Assembly (NCBI GenBank): GCA_038200275.1
Contig: JBBPYC010000080.1
Coordinates: 1-23,077, forward strand
Origin: JBBPYC01 sp038200275
GTDB lineage: Bacteria > Pseudomonadota > Gammaproteobacteria > Burkholderiales > Burkholderiaceae_C
Direction of reading: 5' to 3'
DNA: 23,077 bases
Shown one piece after another: positions 1-8,230 of the stretch (position 1 is its first letter; the number at the start of each line of letters is the position of its first letter). Position numbers and translations under genes: made by a program. The notes under the pieces were generated by a model. That model saw nothing but the letters and a program-made list of their open reading frames with translations, ran no database searches and had not been told where the DNA came from.

Positions 1-999
1 CCGGCGCAGCGCAGCAGGTTCAAGGCGCAGGTGCGCAGTTGAGCGAAGACGCCGGGCTCGACGCGGATGCGGCTGGCGTCTTCGCCCATGACGACATCAC
101 GAACATGGTGCAGGGCGTTTTCGATTCCCCAGTGATCGCGCACGGCGTGATGGGCCTGGCTGGCCGACAGCGCACGGGTGCAGACGTACCACGCCGTCTC
201 ACTGCGAGGCTGCCAAGCAGCGCGGGCGGTGTGGAAGACTTCCGTGTGGCGACGCACCCGAATCAGGCAGCGCACCAGCGTCCACTCGGGGCCCAAACAG
301 CCCGCGGCCACCGGCCACACCGACGTGCTGCGCGACTCAGGTGCGGCTTGCGCTGGCCGAGTTGATCGTGATGGTGGGTGTCGCTGGGCGGCTGGTGCTC
401 GGCAACGGCCATGACCTCTTGCAGCAGCTTGGGCTGGTTGCCCTTGACCTGCACCATCACGTCTTTGCCGATACGCGCGGCGAGATGCAGCGTTTTTTCG
501 AGCATGCAGCGCATTCAGCGTGAACAGCTTGCCTTGGAGTCCCAGTTCCTCGATGGGGCGCTGCGCGGCGGCGATCTCCCCGCCCTTGTCCTCGTCGGCC
601 AGCGCCACCTGCCCGAGCACCAGGCGCTGGCCTGTGGCAAAGGCCGACAGCCACTGCAGCGGCGCCACATCGGCAAAGCGATCCAAACTGCCGCCCAGGG
701 TCTTGCCGCCGATGGCGATGCTGGCCGCCGGCTCAGCCTCCGCCACCAGCGCCTTCTGGTTCAGCCCCCGCAGGATCCACCCGAAAGCCGGTACGGCCCG
801 ACGCCCGACGCCACGCCAGCACGGTACGCTGCCGAAGCCGCCCCAGGCGCACATCGATGAAACGCACGATGGCCCCCAGTCGAAGTCCGCTCCAGCGGCC
901 ACCCAGGACGCAGCGCATCGCCACGTGCGGCAGGTCATACATCTTGCCTTGGCCTCGGCGCCTGTCGCCCACGTCCTTTAAGTCTGTCAGATTCAACAT
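1..999 (-). pseudogene. ISAs1-family transposase, multiply frameshifted and catalytically dead
   Basis: Homologous pieces run from the start at 999 (MLNLTDLKDVGDRRRGQGKM, a typical ISAs1 opening) to an HWGIEN / RIRVEPGVFAQLR block near 20-150. At least three frame changes separate them: one between about 720 and 800, one at the six-T run 493-498, and one near 310-330. The first catalytic Asp of the DDE set, normally in IDGKT, is Gly here (IGGKTLGG, codon 708-710). The second, normally in TLDALH, is Asn (TLNALH, codon 513-515). A single active enzyme cannot be made. The C-terminus continues past the left edge. The family assignment rests on recognised motifs; the residue substitutions are read directly. 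Confidence 0.8.
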
Positions 1000-1051
1000 C
1001 GGTCCATCCGCCTTACCAAGGAAGGCGAATTTTCAGTATTGAGCAGCCCTG
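1..1051 (-). mobile_element. ISAs1-family insertion sequence, decayed, left end off the window
   Basis: The minus strand encodes pieces of an ISAs1-family (H-repeat-associated) transposase in several frames. The likely outer end is near 1051: read on the minus strand it begins CAGGGCTGCTCAATACTG, which resembles the CAGGG-type ends of this family. The opposite end lies outside the window, so terminal repeats and target duplication cannot be compared. The element is defective (see the transposase entry). It borders the AT-rich region upstream of the DUF3494 gene. The exact end is inferred. Confidence 0.72.
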
Positions 1052-1268
1052 GGAGCAGACCCGCTCTGGCGTTTGACAGCCCGTCCGAGCTTGAATGAGA
1101 CAGGCGCGCTACGCATCCGTTAGTCAGGCAACCTTACGATCATCCGGAACACTAAATCATAGAAGATAGCTATCTATTTGCCCAGATCGATTGCTGATTA
1201 TCTTTACACTTATTTTTAATTTGAAAATTTTTCAATCGTAAGCTGTTGAGATATATAGGATTTTCTAT
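1052..1268. other. AT-rich intergenic region with two perfect palindromes
   Basis: No gene is visible between the ISAs1 end and the sigma-54 promoter. GC falls to about 23% in 1201-1260, against about 65% in the chromosomal backbone. The stretch holds a 12-bp palindrome AGATAGCTATCT (1164-1175) and a 15-bp palindrome TTGAAAA-T-TTTTCAA (1221-1235). It also holds an IHF-like site with one mismatch (1239-1251, minus-sense WATCAANNNNTTR). This is the layout expected upstream of a sigma-54 promoter: activator site, bending site, then promoter. The regulatory roles are inferred. Confidence 0.5.
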
Positions 1269-1286
1269 CTGGCACGGGAATTGCAA
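1269..1286 (+). promoter_or_regulatory. Sigma-54 (RpoN) -24/-12 promoter
   Basis: CTGGCACGGGAATTGCAA matches the sigma-54 consensus YTGGCACGNNNNTTGCW at every defined position. The -24 GG is at 1271-1272 and the -12 GC at 1283-1284. Transcription would start near 1296, about 47 bp before the DUF3494 start codon. PEP-CTERM proteins in other bacteria are known to be controlled by RpoN together with the PrsK/PrsR two-component pair, which fits the gene downstream. Neither regulator is in this window. Confidence 0.85.
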
Positions 1287-1342
1287 TATCAAACTATCCA
1301 GATGAATTTCAAGCGCTGGACGGTCTAGTCTTAGGAAAATCA

Positions 1343-2284
1343 ATGCGCATCTCGTCTTCAATCGAAATGACTCTACGACAGTGTTTCAAGTCATCGCTGG
1401 GTGCCTCTGATCACATTCCACTTTTAGCGGTGTCGGCTCTGGTGGGCAGTTTCCTTTTTGGCACTGCGCCAGTACAGGCCGCCCCACTGCTTGGGTCAGC
1501 GTCGAGCTTCGGGGTTCTGGGTGCCTCTACGGTAACAAACACTGGGTCGACCACCATCTCGGGTGATCTTGGAGTGTTTCCTGGTAATTCGATCACCGGC
1601 CTTGGAAGCATCACTCTCGATGGGACGGTTCATCAAGGCGATTCGGTAGCACAGCAGGCTCAGAGTGATGCGCTCGTTGCGTTCAATTTCCTTCAAGGGT
1701 TGCCATTTACCAACGACTTGACCGGTCAGGATCTTGGTGGACTCACACTAACTCCAGGCGTCTTTTTCTTCGCCACGTCAGCTCAGTTAACAGGGACGCT
1801 GACCCTGGATTTTCAAAACACTCCGAATGCGCTGTTTGTATTCCAGATCGGAAGCACGCTAACAACCGCCAGCGGCTCGGTTGTCAATATCCTTAATGGC
1901 GGCTCGAACAACGGCGTATTTTTTGATGTCGGCACTTCGGCCACTCTGGGCACCAGTACGCTGTTCGCAGGAAATATTCTTGCGGATCAGAGCATCACTC
2001 TGAATACGACTGCCTCGATTCTGTGTGGTAGGGCGATTGCACTAAATGCAGCGGTGACGTTGGACTCCAACACGATTTCGAATAACTGCACCCGTGAGAA
2101 CTTTGGCAGCGGACGAACTGACTTTGGTAGTTTCGGATTTAGTGGCGGCGATACGACGTCAGGCAACCCGGGCAATACGGTTCCAGAACCCTCAACTATT
2201 CTGCTTTGCTTAGTAGGTTTGGCTGCCTTGGCTGGCGCGAGAGTGAGAAAATCTGCCAAAGAACGTCTGCACAAATCGGTTTGA
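1343..2284 (+). CDS. DUF3494 (ice-binding-like) exported protein with PEP-CTERM anchor
   Basis: A 313-residue protein preceded by AGGA at 1333-1336. Residues 1-46 form a signal peptide with a hydrophobic core around 27-43 and cleavage after VQA. Residues about 48-248 are a DUF3494 domain (Pfam PF11999), a discontinuous beta-solenoid with one long helix. Visible hallmarks are SFGVLGASTVTNTG, the helical stretch AQQAQSDALVAF, LTPGVF and LCGRAIALNAAVTLDSNTI. A Ser/Gly-rich spacer leads to VPEPST (280-285), a hydrophobic segment and RVRK (300-303): a PEP-CTERM signal for exosortase/archaeosortase-type processing. DUF3494 proteins include real ice-binding proteins, but many members are untested, so the role could be ice binding or surface/matrix adhesion. 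GC is near 50%, lower than its neighbours, and insertion sequences lie on both sides, suggesting transfer. The last seven residues come from the IS5 end. Confidence 0.9.
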   Translation: MRISSSIEMTLRQCFKSSLGASDHIPLLAVSALVGSFLFGTAPVQAAPLLGSASSFGVLGASTVTNTGSTTISGDLGVFPGNSITGLGSITLDGTVHQGDSVAQQAQSDALVAFNFLQGLPFTNDLTGQDLGGLTLTPGVFFFATSAQLTGTLTLDFQNTPNALFVFQIGSTLTTASGSVVNILNGGSNNGVFFDVGTSATLGTSTLFAGNILADQSITLNTTASILCGRAIALNAAVTLDSNTISNNCTRENFGSGRTDFGSFGFSGGDTTSGNPGNTVPEPSTILLCLVGLAALAGARVRKSAKERLHKSV

Positions 2285-3416
2285 CATGTGAAAGTGCCGG
2301 TGAATCAATCTGCTGCACAGATTCGGGCTTCTCGTCGCCGGCGTTTTGTGTGATTTTGGTCTGGTTGCGCGCACTTCGGCGATTTGCAGACGCACTCATG
2401 CCTGAGCGGCCATCAGTCGGCGCCGTGCCATCCAGGGGGGGGGACAGCGCAAACAGCGTATGCAGCTGCGCCGTGTTCTTGCTCAGTCCGCGATAGCGCA
2501 CTTTGACGTGGCCGAACTGGCGCTTGAGCACTCGGAACGCATGTCCGACCTTGGCTCGCACGCTGGCCTTGATGCACTCGAGTTGCTCGGCGACTTGTTC
2601 GACCAGCCTGGTCTTGTCTAGCCGCCTGCGCTTGCCAGGGCGCATGGCGATGTTCCAGCGCACCCTGTCTGCGGCATCAGGCCGCTTGTCGGCCCCCGGA
2701 TGGCCCGCGTCGCCCCAGGCTTCAGTCTCCTCGCCGTGCAGCAGCGCGTTGGCCTCCACCACATCGTTGACGCCGCCACTGGTGCCACGCACCGTATGCA
2801 CCAGGCCGGAGTCGGGATCCACACCGATGTGAGCCTTCATCCCCAAGTACCACGGGCTGCCCTCCTGGCTTTGGCGCATCTCCGGGTCACGCGCGTTCGA
2901 GGCGTTCTTGGTCGAGAGCTGGGTGCTGCGATCAGCGTGGCGTCCACCGCCGTGCCGGTGCGCAGCATCAGGCCTTCGGCGCCCAGCAGCTCGTTGACCA
3001 CGGCTAGGATCTGCGGGGCCAGCTTGTGGTCTTCGAGCAGACGGCGTGGACTTCGGGTTTTGCCAAGCCGAAGAATCGTCGTCTCGTCCGGTAGCCGCGT
3101 GTCCCAACCGAGAGAAGAAAACTTGCGAAACAGCAACACGTCGTGCAACGCTTTTTCCATAGCCGGGTCGCTCAGCGTGAACCACTATTGCATGAAGTGA
3201 ATGCGCAGCATGGTCTCCAAAGCAAACGATGGGCGACCCCGTTCGCCTTCGGGCGCAAACGGCTCAATCGGCTGGACCAAAGCGCCCCATCTCGGCCAGG
3301 AACTGCCGCCTCATCGTCAGGTCCAGGCACAGATCAGCTGACTCCGTGCGTTCGGATTCTCCTGCGCCCGCTCGTCCCACCAAGCACTGCTGGGCAGAAT
3401 TTATGCAGACCTTCCC
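2260..3416 (-). mobile_element. IS5-family insertion sequence, decayed, both ends visible
   Basis: About 1.16 kb, normal for IS5. The left end GAACGTCTGCACAAATC (2261-2277) matches the reverse complement of the right end, GAAGGTCTGCATAAATT (3415-3399), at 14 of 17 positions, giving imperfect terminal inverted repeats. I see no convincing target-site duplication, so the ends may be off by a base or two. The transposase inside is broken. The left end overlaps the 3' end of the DUF3494 gene. Confidence 0.78.
2390..3330 (-). pseudogene. IS5-family transposase, frameshifted, with internal amber stop
   Basis: Reading the minus strand, the protein opens near 3330 with TMRRQFLAEMGRFG. It continues GRPSFALETMLRIHFMQ, hits an in-frame TAG at 3186-3188 where the family has Gln, and resumes WFTLSDPAMEKALHDVLLFRKF. 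It then has GTAVDATLIAAPSS with the first catalytic Asp, shifts frame near 2900-2930, and continues WYLGMKAHIGVDPDSGLVHT and GDAGHPGADKR with the second Asp. The third catalytic residue is lost: the family motif KVEHPFRVIKRQFG reads KVGHAFRVLKRQFG here (Glu to Gly, codon 2544-2546). A further frame change lies in the nine-G run at 2435-2443, after which the normal ending WMARRRLMAAQA is readable to about 2390. A long open frame (2196-3185) spans the C-terminal half but is not an intact transposase. Confidence 0.82.
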
Positions 3417-3464
3417 CAGTCAGAAACATACTGCACGCCCTCAACAGATCTGCGTCGTCGTCCC

Positions 3465-4274
3465 TCAACCAGCGTCCCGAAACTCCGGGTAGAGCGTCAT
3501 GCCACCGTCCACGAACAGGGTCTGGCCGGTCATGTAGTCAGACTCGTCGCTGGCCAGCCAAACCGCCGCTTTGCCGATGTCGACGGCAGCGCCGACGCGC
3601 CCGTACGGGATGAGCTTGAGCAGCTTCGCTTTCGCTTCCTCCGTCTCCCATGCGTTGCGATTGATGTCTGTCGCGATCGCACCGGGGCCGATCGCATTCA
3701 CACGAATGCGGCGCGACGCCATCTCCTGGGCCAGCGTGCGCATGAACATGCCGACGCCGCCTTTTGAGGTGGCGTAGTTGACGTGGCCAGCCCACGGGAT
3801 CACTTCGTGCACCGAAGAAATGCAGATGATCTTCCCGGCTGCGGCCGATCGTTCCGGCGCCACGCCGCGGCGCAGGAATTCGCGCACGGCGGCGCGCGCG
3901 CAAAGGAACTGGCCCGTCAGGTTGATGGCGAGCAGCTTGTTCCACTGATCAAGCTTCATGTCCTCGAACGGCGCATCGATCTGGATGCCTGCGTTGTTGA
4001 CGAGGATGTCGACCGTGCCGAAGCGTTTGATGGTTGCGTCGAACATGGCTTGGACGTCGTCCTCGCGGCTCACGTCGGCCTGGATCGTGAACGCGTTGCC
4101 GCCGGCTGCTTCGATCTCACTGCGCAGGGCTTCGCTCTCGTCGGCGGACCGGCTGTAGTTGATCGCAACGCTCGCACCCGCAGCAGCCAGCGCTTTGGCG
4201 ATCGCCGCGCCGATGCCGCGGCCCGCACCTGTAACGACGGCACTCTGGCCCGCAAGGAGAGGTTTTGGGTTCAT
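3465..4274 (-). CDS. SDR-family oxidoreductase, glucose 1-dehydrogenase type
   Basis: A 269-residue classical short-chain dehydrogenase, probably cytoplasmic and tetrameric, using NAD(P). Visible motifs: cofactor loop TGAGRGIG (15-22), NNAG (93-96), the catalytic triad Ser154, Tyr167 and Lys171 (ISSVHE and YATSK), and the proline-glycine segment IGPGAIATDIN after strand six. The C-terminal GGMTLYPEF resembles glucose 1-dehydrogenases. SSVHE in place of the usual SSVHA/SSI also recurs in that subgroup. Glucose as substrate is likely but not proven. It diverges from the quinone oxidoreductase gene with 74 bp between start codons; galM lies two genes away, so a role in aldose oxidation is plausible. 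Its stop lies 48 bp from the dead IS5. Confidence 0.88.
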   Translation of the reverse strand: MNPKPLLAGQSAVVTGAGRGIGAAIAKALAAAGASVAINYSRSADESEALRSEIEAAGGNAFTIQADVSREDDVQAMFDATIKRFGTVDILVNNAGIQIDAPFEDMKLDQWNKLLAINLTGQFLCARAAVREFLRRGVAPERSAAAGKIICISSVHEVIPWAGHVNYATSKGGVGMFMRTLAQEMASRRIRVNAIGPGAIATDINRNAWETEEAKAKLLKLIPYGRVGAAVDIGKAAVWLASDESDYMTGQTLFVDGGMTLYPEFRDAG

Positions 4275-4348
4275 GTCGAAGTGGCGTTTCTACGAACGCC
4301 CATTGTTGTAAGGTGGCTCACCAAATTTTGGTTTCAAGGAGTCTACGC

Positions 4349-5332
4349 ATGAGCAAAGCGATCCGCATCGATAAAAACGGCGGTCCCGAGGAAATGAAGC
4401 TGGTCGACGTGACGGTGGGCGAGCCCGGTCCGGGCCAGGTCCGCATCGCGCACAAGGCGGTCGGTCTCAACTTCATCGACGTGTATCAGCGCAGCGGCCT
4501 GTACAAGTTCGCGATGCCGCTCATACTCGGCATGGAAGCGTCCGGTGTCATCGAAGCGGTGGGCGAAGGCGTCACGCACCTGAAGGTCGGCGACCGCGCG
4601 GCGTATGCCAGCAACCCACCCGGCAGCTACAGCGAACGCCGTGTGATGCCGGCCATGACGGTGTGCAAGTTGCCGGACTCGATCTCGTTCGAGACCGGTG
4701 CCGCGATGATGTTGAAGGGCTTGACCGCACAGTATTTGCTCAAGCGCACCCTGCCGGTCGAAGGGCTGGAGACGGGTGACTTCGTGCTGTTTCATGCGGC
4801 TGCGGGCGGCGTCGGGCTGATCGCATGTCAGTGGGCGAAGGCGCTGGGGCTGCAGCTGATCGGCACGGCTGGCAGCGACGAGAAATGCAAGCTCGCACTG
4901 GCCAACGGCGCCGCGCATGCGATCAATTATTCGACCGAAGATTTCCTCGCGCGCGTCAAGGAGATCACGGGTGGCAAAGGCGTCAAGGTCGTGTATGACT
5001 CGGTCGGCAAGGACACCTGGGACAAGTCGCTCGACTGCCTGCGGCCGTTCGGCTTGATGGCCAGCTTCGGCAACGCGTCTGGAGCGCCCGCGCCGTTCGC
5101 ACCTGGCATCCTCGGCGTGAAGGGGTCGATCTACGTCACGCGCCAAACGCTGTTCACGCACATGGGCACGCGCGAACGCTGCCAGCAGATGGCCGATCAA
5201 CTGTTCGAGGTGGTGGAAAGCGGCAAGGTCAAGATCCACATCGACCAGCGCTATCCGTTGGCTGAAGTGCAGCAGGCGCACCGCGATCTCGAGGCACGCA
5301 AGACCACCGGCTGCACGATCCTGACGCTGTAG
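4349..5332 (+). CDS. qor: NADPH:quinone oxidoreductase (zeta-crystallin-like, MDR family)
   Basis: A 327-residue zinc-free medium-chain reductase. I start at 4349 because AAGGAG (4336-4341) lies just upstream and MSKAIRIDKNGGPEEM is the usual opening. Residues 1 to about 125 form the GroES-like catalytic fold (GLNFIDVYQRSGLY at 39-52, GMEASGVIEAVGEG at 61-74). The nucleotide-binding Rossmann domain follows, with AAGGVG at 151-156. The zinc-ligating cysteines of true alcohol dehydrogenases are absent, as expected for this branch. It probably reduces quinones with NADPH in the cytoplasm. galM follows after 11 bp, so the two are probably cotranscribed. Confidence 0.9.
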   Translation: MSKAIRIDKNGGPEEMKLVDVTVGEPGPGQVRIAHKAVGLNFIDVYQRSGLYKFAMPLILGMEASGVIEAVGEGVTHLKVGDRAAYASNPPGSYSERRVMPAMTVCKLPDSISFETGAAMMLKGLTAQYLLKRTLPVEGLETGDFVLFHAAAGGVGLIACQWAKALGLQLIGTAGSDEKCKLALANGAAHAINYSTEDFLARVKEITGGKGVKVVYDSVGKDTWDKSLDCLRPFGLMASFGNASGAPAPFAPGILGVKGSIYVTRQTLFTHMGTRERCQQMADQLFEVVESGKVKIHIDQRYPLAEVQQAHRDLEARKTTGCTILTL

Positions 5333-5343
5333 TCGTTGCGCGC

Positions 5344-6450
5344 ATGAGCGGTCGATCCAAAAATCCGGCAAGCATTCGCCGCCGCACGTTCGGCCACATG
5401 CCCGACGGCCGTGTGGTGGATGAGTACACGCTCGACAACGGCTGCGGCATGACGGTCGGTGTGATCAATCTGGGCGGTATCGTGACGTCGATGCATGTAC
5501 CGGACCGCGTTGGCCGCAGCGACAACGTCGTGCTTGGATTCTCGGACCTGGCCGACTACCTTGACCGCAATCCCGACTTCGGCGTGATCGTCGGCCGGTT
5601 TGCGAACCGGATCGCAGGCGGCCGCTTTGCACTCGACGGCGTACTGCACCAACTCGATGTGAATGAACCACCCAACTCGCTGCACGGCGGCGCGCAAGGG
5701 TTCGGCACGCAGTGGTGGGAAATTTCGGAACTTGATTGCGACGATGCTGGCACGGTCGGCTTGCGGCTGCACCGCACCAGCGCAGACGGCGAGAGCGGCT
5801 ACCCAGGCCGGCTCGAAGTGGACGCGACCTATCGGCTTTCCGCATGCAACACCTGGCGCATCGACTACCGCGCGACCACCGACTGCGCTACCGTGGTCAA
5901 CCTCACACATCACGATTACTTCAATCTGGCGGGCGGTGGCAGCGCCCTCGACCACCGGCTGTGCATCGCGGCCCGTCGCTATCTGGAAGTCGAAGGCGAC
6001 ATGATCCCAATGGGCATTGCCGCAGTCGACGCCACGCCGTTTGACTTTCGCGCGCCGACTCGCGTGGCAGACCGGATCCGTGATGGTGCGCTGCAACTCG
6101 CAGTTGCAGGTGGCTACGACCACTGCATGGTGCTCGATCGAATGACGGACGACGATCAGAACGCCGACGATCAAGGCATGGCCTTTGCGGCTCGAATCGA
6201 GCACGACGGCTCGGGGCGGTGGCTGGAGATCGAGACGACCGAGCCGGCGCTGCAGTTCTATTCGAGCAACAAGCTCGACGGCACCTTGCGCGGCAGTGGT
6301 GGGCTGTTATACCGCCAGGGCGACGGCCTGTGCCTGGAGCCACAGCGTTTCCCCGATGCACCGAATCGCCCCGACTTTCCGTCCACCGTGCTGCGGCCGG
6401 GCGAGGCATTCACCAGCACGACCGTCTATCGCTTCGGTGTCGAACCCTGA
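5344..6450 (+). CDS. galM: Aldose 1-epimerase (galactose mutarotase)
   Basis: A 368-residue protein that interconverts alpha and beta anomers of aldohexoses. Key sites of the family are present: GRFANRI (84-90), substrate-binding His114 in NSLHGG, catalytic acid His190 in LTHHDYFNL (families usually read LTNHTYFNL), Asp259 in GGYDH, and catalytic base Glu332 in CLEPQRFPDAPN. There is no signal peptide, so it acts in the cytoplasm. It follows qor by 11 bp with no clear ribosome-binding site, which suggests translational coupling. Together with the nearby glucose-dehydrogenase-like SDR it may supply the correct anomer for sugar oxidation; that link is inferred. Confidence 0.9.
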   Translation: MSGRSKNPASIRRRTFGHMPDGRVVDEYTLDNGCGMTVGVINLGGIVTSMHVPDRVGRSDNVVLGFSDLADYLDRNPDFGVIVGRFANRIAGGRFALDGVLHQLDVNEPPNSLHGGAQGFGTQWWEISELDCDDAGTVGLRLHRTSADGESGYPGRLEVDATYRLSACNTWRIDYRATTDCATVVNLTHHDYFNLAGGGSALDHRLCIAARRYLEVEGDMIPMGIAAVDATPFDFRAPTRVADRIRDGALQLAVAGGYDHCMVLDRMTDDDQNADDQGMAFAARIEHDGSGRWLEIETTEPALQFYSSNKLDGTLRGSGGLLYRQGDGLCLEPQRFPDAPNRPDFPSTVLRPGEAFTSTTVYRFGVEP

Positions 6451-6513
6451 CCGGTTGCCGCATGCTGAAGCGTGACGCGCGCAGTCCGAAACCAACTGCT
6501 CTGCGGCTGCGCT

Positions 6514-8187
6514 TTATTCCTGTGCCGGCAACTCAGCCGGCTGCACCTGCCGCAACCGGCTTGGATGCAGCACGCCAGCGGAGTCCAGAATCGGGTAGGC
6601 AATTCCGCACAGATGCGAGTTGATGCGCTTGAATTCACCAATGATTTCGATGTGCAGCGAGCTGGTCTCCACGCTTTGCACGGTGTTGTGCGACAGCCGC
6701 GTCAGGTGCGAATTCGCATAGGCGTGCTGCAACTCGCGAAACCGGGTTTTTTCTTCCAGCAGGCGGCGCGCATCACGCAGGTTGCCGGTCAGGAACACGC
6801 TCATCGCCAGTCGCTGGTTGTCCAGCAGCCGGCTGTGCATCTCGACGATCTCGCTCATGCCGGCGTCCGAGAAGCTGCGCTGCTTGCGAATCTTCTTGTC
6901 CTCCACATCGATCAGCACGCGCTCGACGATATCGGCCACCTGCTCCATGTTGATCGTGAAGCTCATGATCTCGGCCCAGCGCCGGCTTTCTTCCTCACCA
7001 AGCGACTGGCGCGACAGTTTGGTCAGGTAGTACTTAATATCCGAATACGACCGATCGACCGCGTCGTCGAGCAGCCGCAGCTTCTTCGACAGCTTTACGT
7101 CGTTGCGCCGGATCACCGGCAGCAGGCCGCGCAGCATGGTCTCGACCACGTCGGCTTGGTACAGTGCCTCGCGGGCCGCGCAAGAGATCGCCAGCGAAGG
7201 CGTGGTAAGCGCCGAGGGATCCAGATGGTTGGGTCGCTCGGCACCCGAAGTGGTGCTTGCATCAGGCACCGGCAACAAGGCGGTGACAAGACGCGCGGCA
7301 GGCCGTGTCAGCCCGATGAATGCGATCGCCACCACGAAATTGAAGGCCAGGTGGAACAGCACCACCGACAGCATCGGCTCCGGCACCCACGGCGTTGTGT
7401 ACTGCAGCCACAGGTGCGCAAACGGCGCCATGGCTGCAACGCCGATCACCTTGAATCCGAGGTTGCAAAGCGGCCCTTGCCGCACTTCGACCGACGAACG
7501 CCAGGTGGTGAGCACGCCCAGAATGCCGCTGCCCAGGTTCGCGCCGAGCACCAGCCCAAGCGAGACTTCGTACGGGACCGCAGCCGTGGCCGCCAACGTG
7601 GCCGTCAACAACACGATCGCCAAGCTTGAATAGCACGCGAGCGCAAGCAACGCGCCAAGCGTGATCTCAAGCCCGCGGTCGCTCTCGAGCGATGCCAGCA
7701 GTTCCGAGATCGCGGGCGCGCCGGTCAGCACCGCCGTCGATGCGGCGATCAGTCGCAGCGCCAGCAGCATCAGGCCGATGCCGATCAGCACCCGGCCAAC
7801 CCGGCCCGTGTCCGTATCCGGCCGCGCAAGAAACAGCAGCACGCCAAGCAAAATCGCGAGCGACGAGACCCAGGACAGGTCGAACGAAAGCACCGTGGCC
7901 ATCACCGCGCTGCCCACGTCCGCACCGAGCAACACAGCAAGCGCCGCAGGCAGGGCGATCGCGCCTTGGCCAACGAATGACGAGACGATCAACGTCGTGG
8001 CCGTGCTCGACTGCACCAGCGCCGTCACGCCCAGACCCGCTGCGGCGGCGGCGAACCGGTTGCTCATGCTGCTGGCGAGCGTGCGGCGCAGGTTGGCGCC
8101 GAACACACTCAGGATGCCGGTGCGCACCAGGTAAATGCCCCACAGCAGCAGCGAAATCGCGGCCAGCAGGTTCAGCAGGTGTTTCAT
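6514..8187 (-). CDS. Na+/phosphate cotransporter family membrane protein with PhoU-like tail
   Basis: A 557-residue inner-membrane protein. The N-terminal about 310 residues contain several hydrophobic segments and the two inverted repeats of the NaPi-IIb/NptA family. The first has QSSTATTLIVSSFV near 59-72; the second, GLVLGANLGSGILGVLTT near 213-230, has Gly-Ser-Gly where Gly-Thr-Thr is common. Residues about 340-540 form a helical PhoU-like domain (AREALYQADVVETMLRG, INMEQVADIVERVL). Family members import phosphate with sodium, but many bacterial proteins of this architecture are uncharacterised, and some may export phosphate. It stands 76 bp after the DUF1439 gene, with a possible terminator between, and converges on galM. 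Confidence 0.86.
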   Translation of the reverse strand: MKHLLNLLAAISLLLWGIYLVRTGILSVFGANLRRTLASSMSNRFAAAAAGLGVTALVQSSTATTLIVSSFVGQGAIALPAALAVLLGADVGSAVMATVLSFDLSWVSSLAILLGVLLFLARPDTDTGRVGRVLIGIGLMLLALRLIAASTAVLTGAPAISELLASLESDRGLEITLGALLALACYSSLAIVLLTATLAATAAVPYEVSLGLVLGANLGSGILGVLTTWRSSVEVRQGPLCNLGFKVIGVAAMAPFAHLWLQYTTPWVPEPMLSVVLFHLAFNFVVAIAFIGLTRPAARLVTALLPVPDASTTSGAERPNHLDPSALTTPSLAISCAAREALYQADVVETMLRGLLPVIRRNDVKLSKKLRLLDDAVDRSYSDIKYYLTKLSRQSLGEEESRRWAEIMSFTINMEQVADIVERVLIDVEDKKIRKQRSFSDAGMSEIVEMHSRLLDNQRLAMSVFLTGNLRDARRLLEEKTRFRELQHAYANSHLTRLSHNTVQSVETSSLHIEIIGEFKRINSHLCGIAYPILDSAGVLHPSRLRQVQPAELPAQE

Positions 8188-8230
8188 CGGCGAAGGCAGG
8201 TAGCAGGAAGAGTGAGTCGGTAAAACAGTA

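Noticed and set aside
2435..2443. G9 tract as a phase-variation switch
   Set aside because: It lies in a transposase already dead by an amber stop, another frameshift and loss of the catalytic Glu.
2196..3185. A 329-codon minus-strand open frame that looks like a gene
   Set aside because: It is the broken IS5 transposase read through in one frame. The first and last parts are out of frame, and it runs into the DUF3494 gene.
4343..5371. A 342-codon minus-strand frame opposite qor
   Set aside because: Shadow frame; qor has full MDR motifs on the plus strand.
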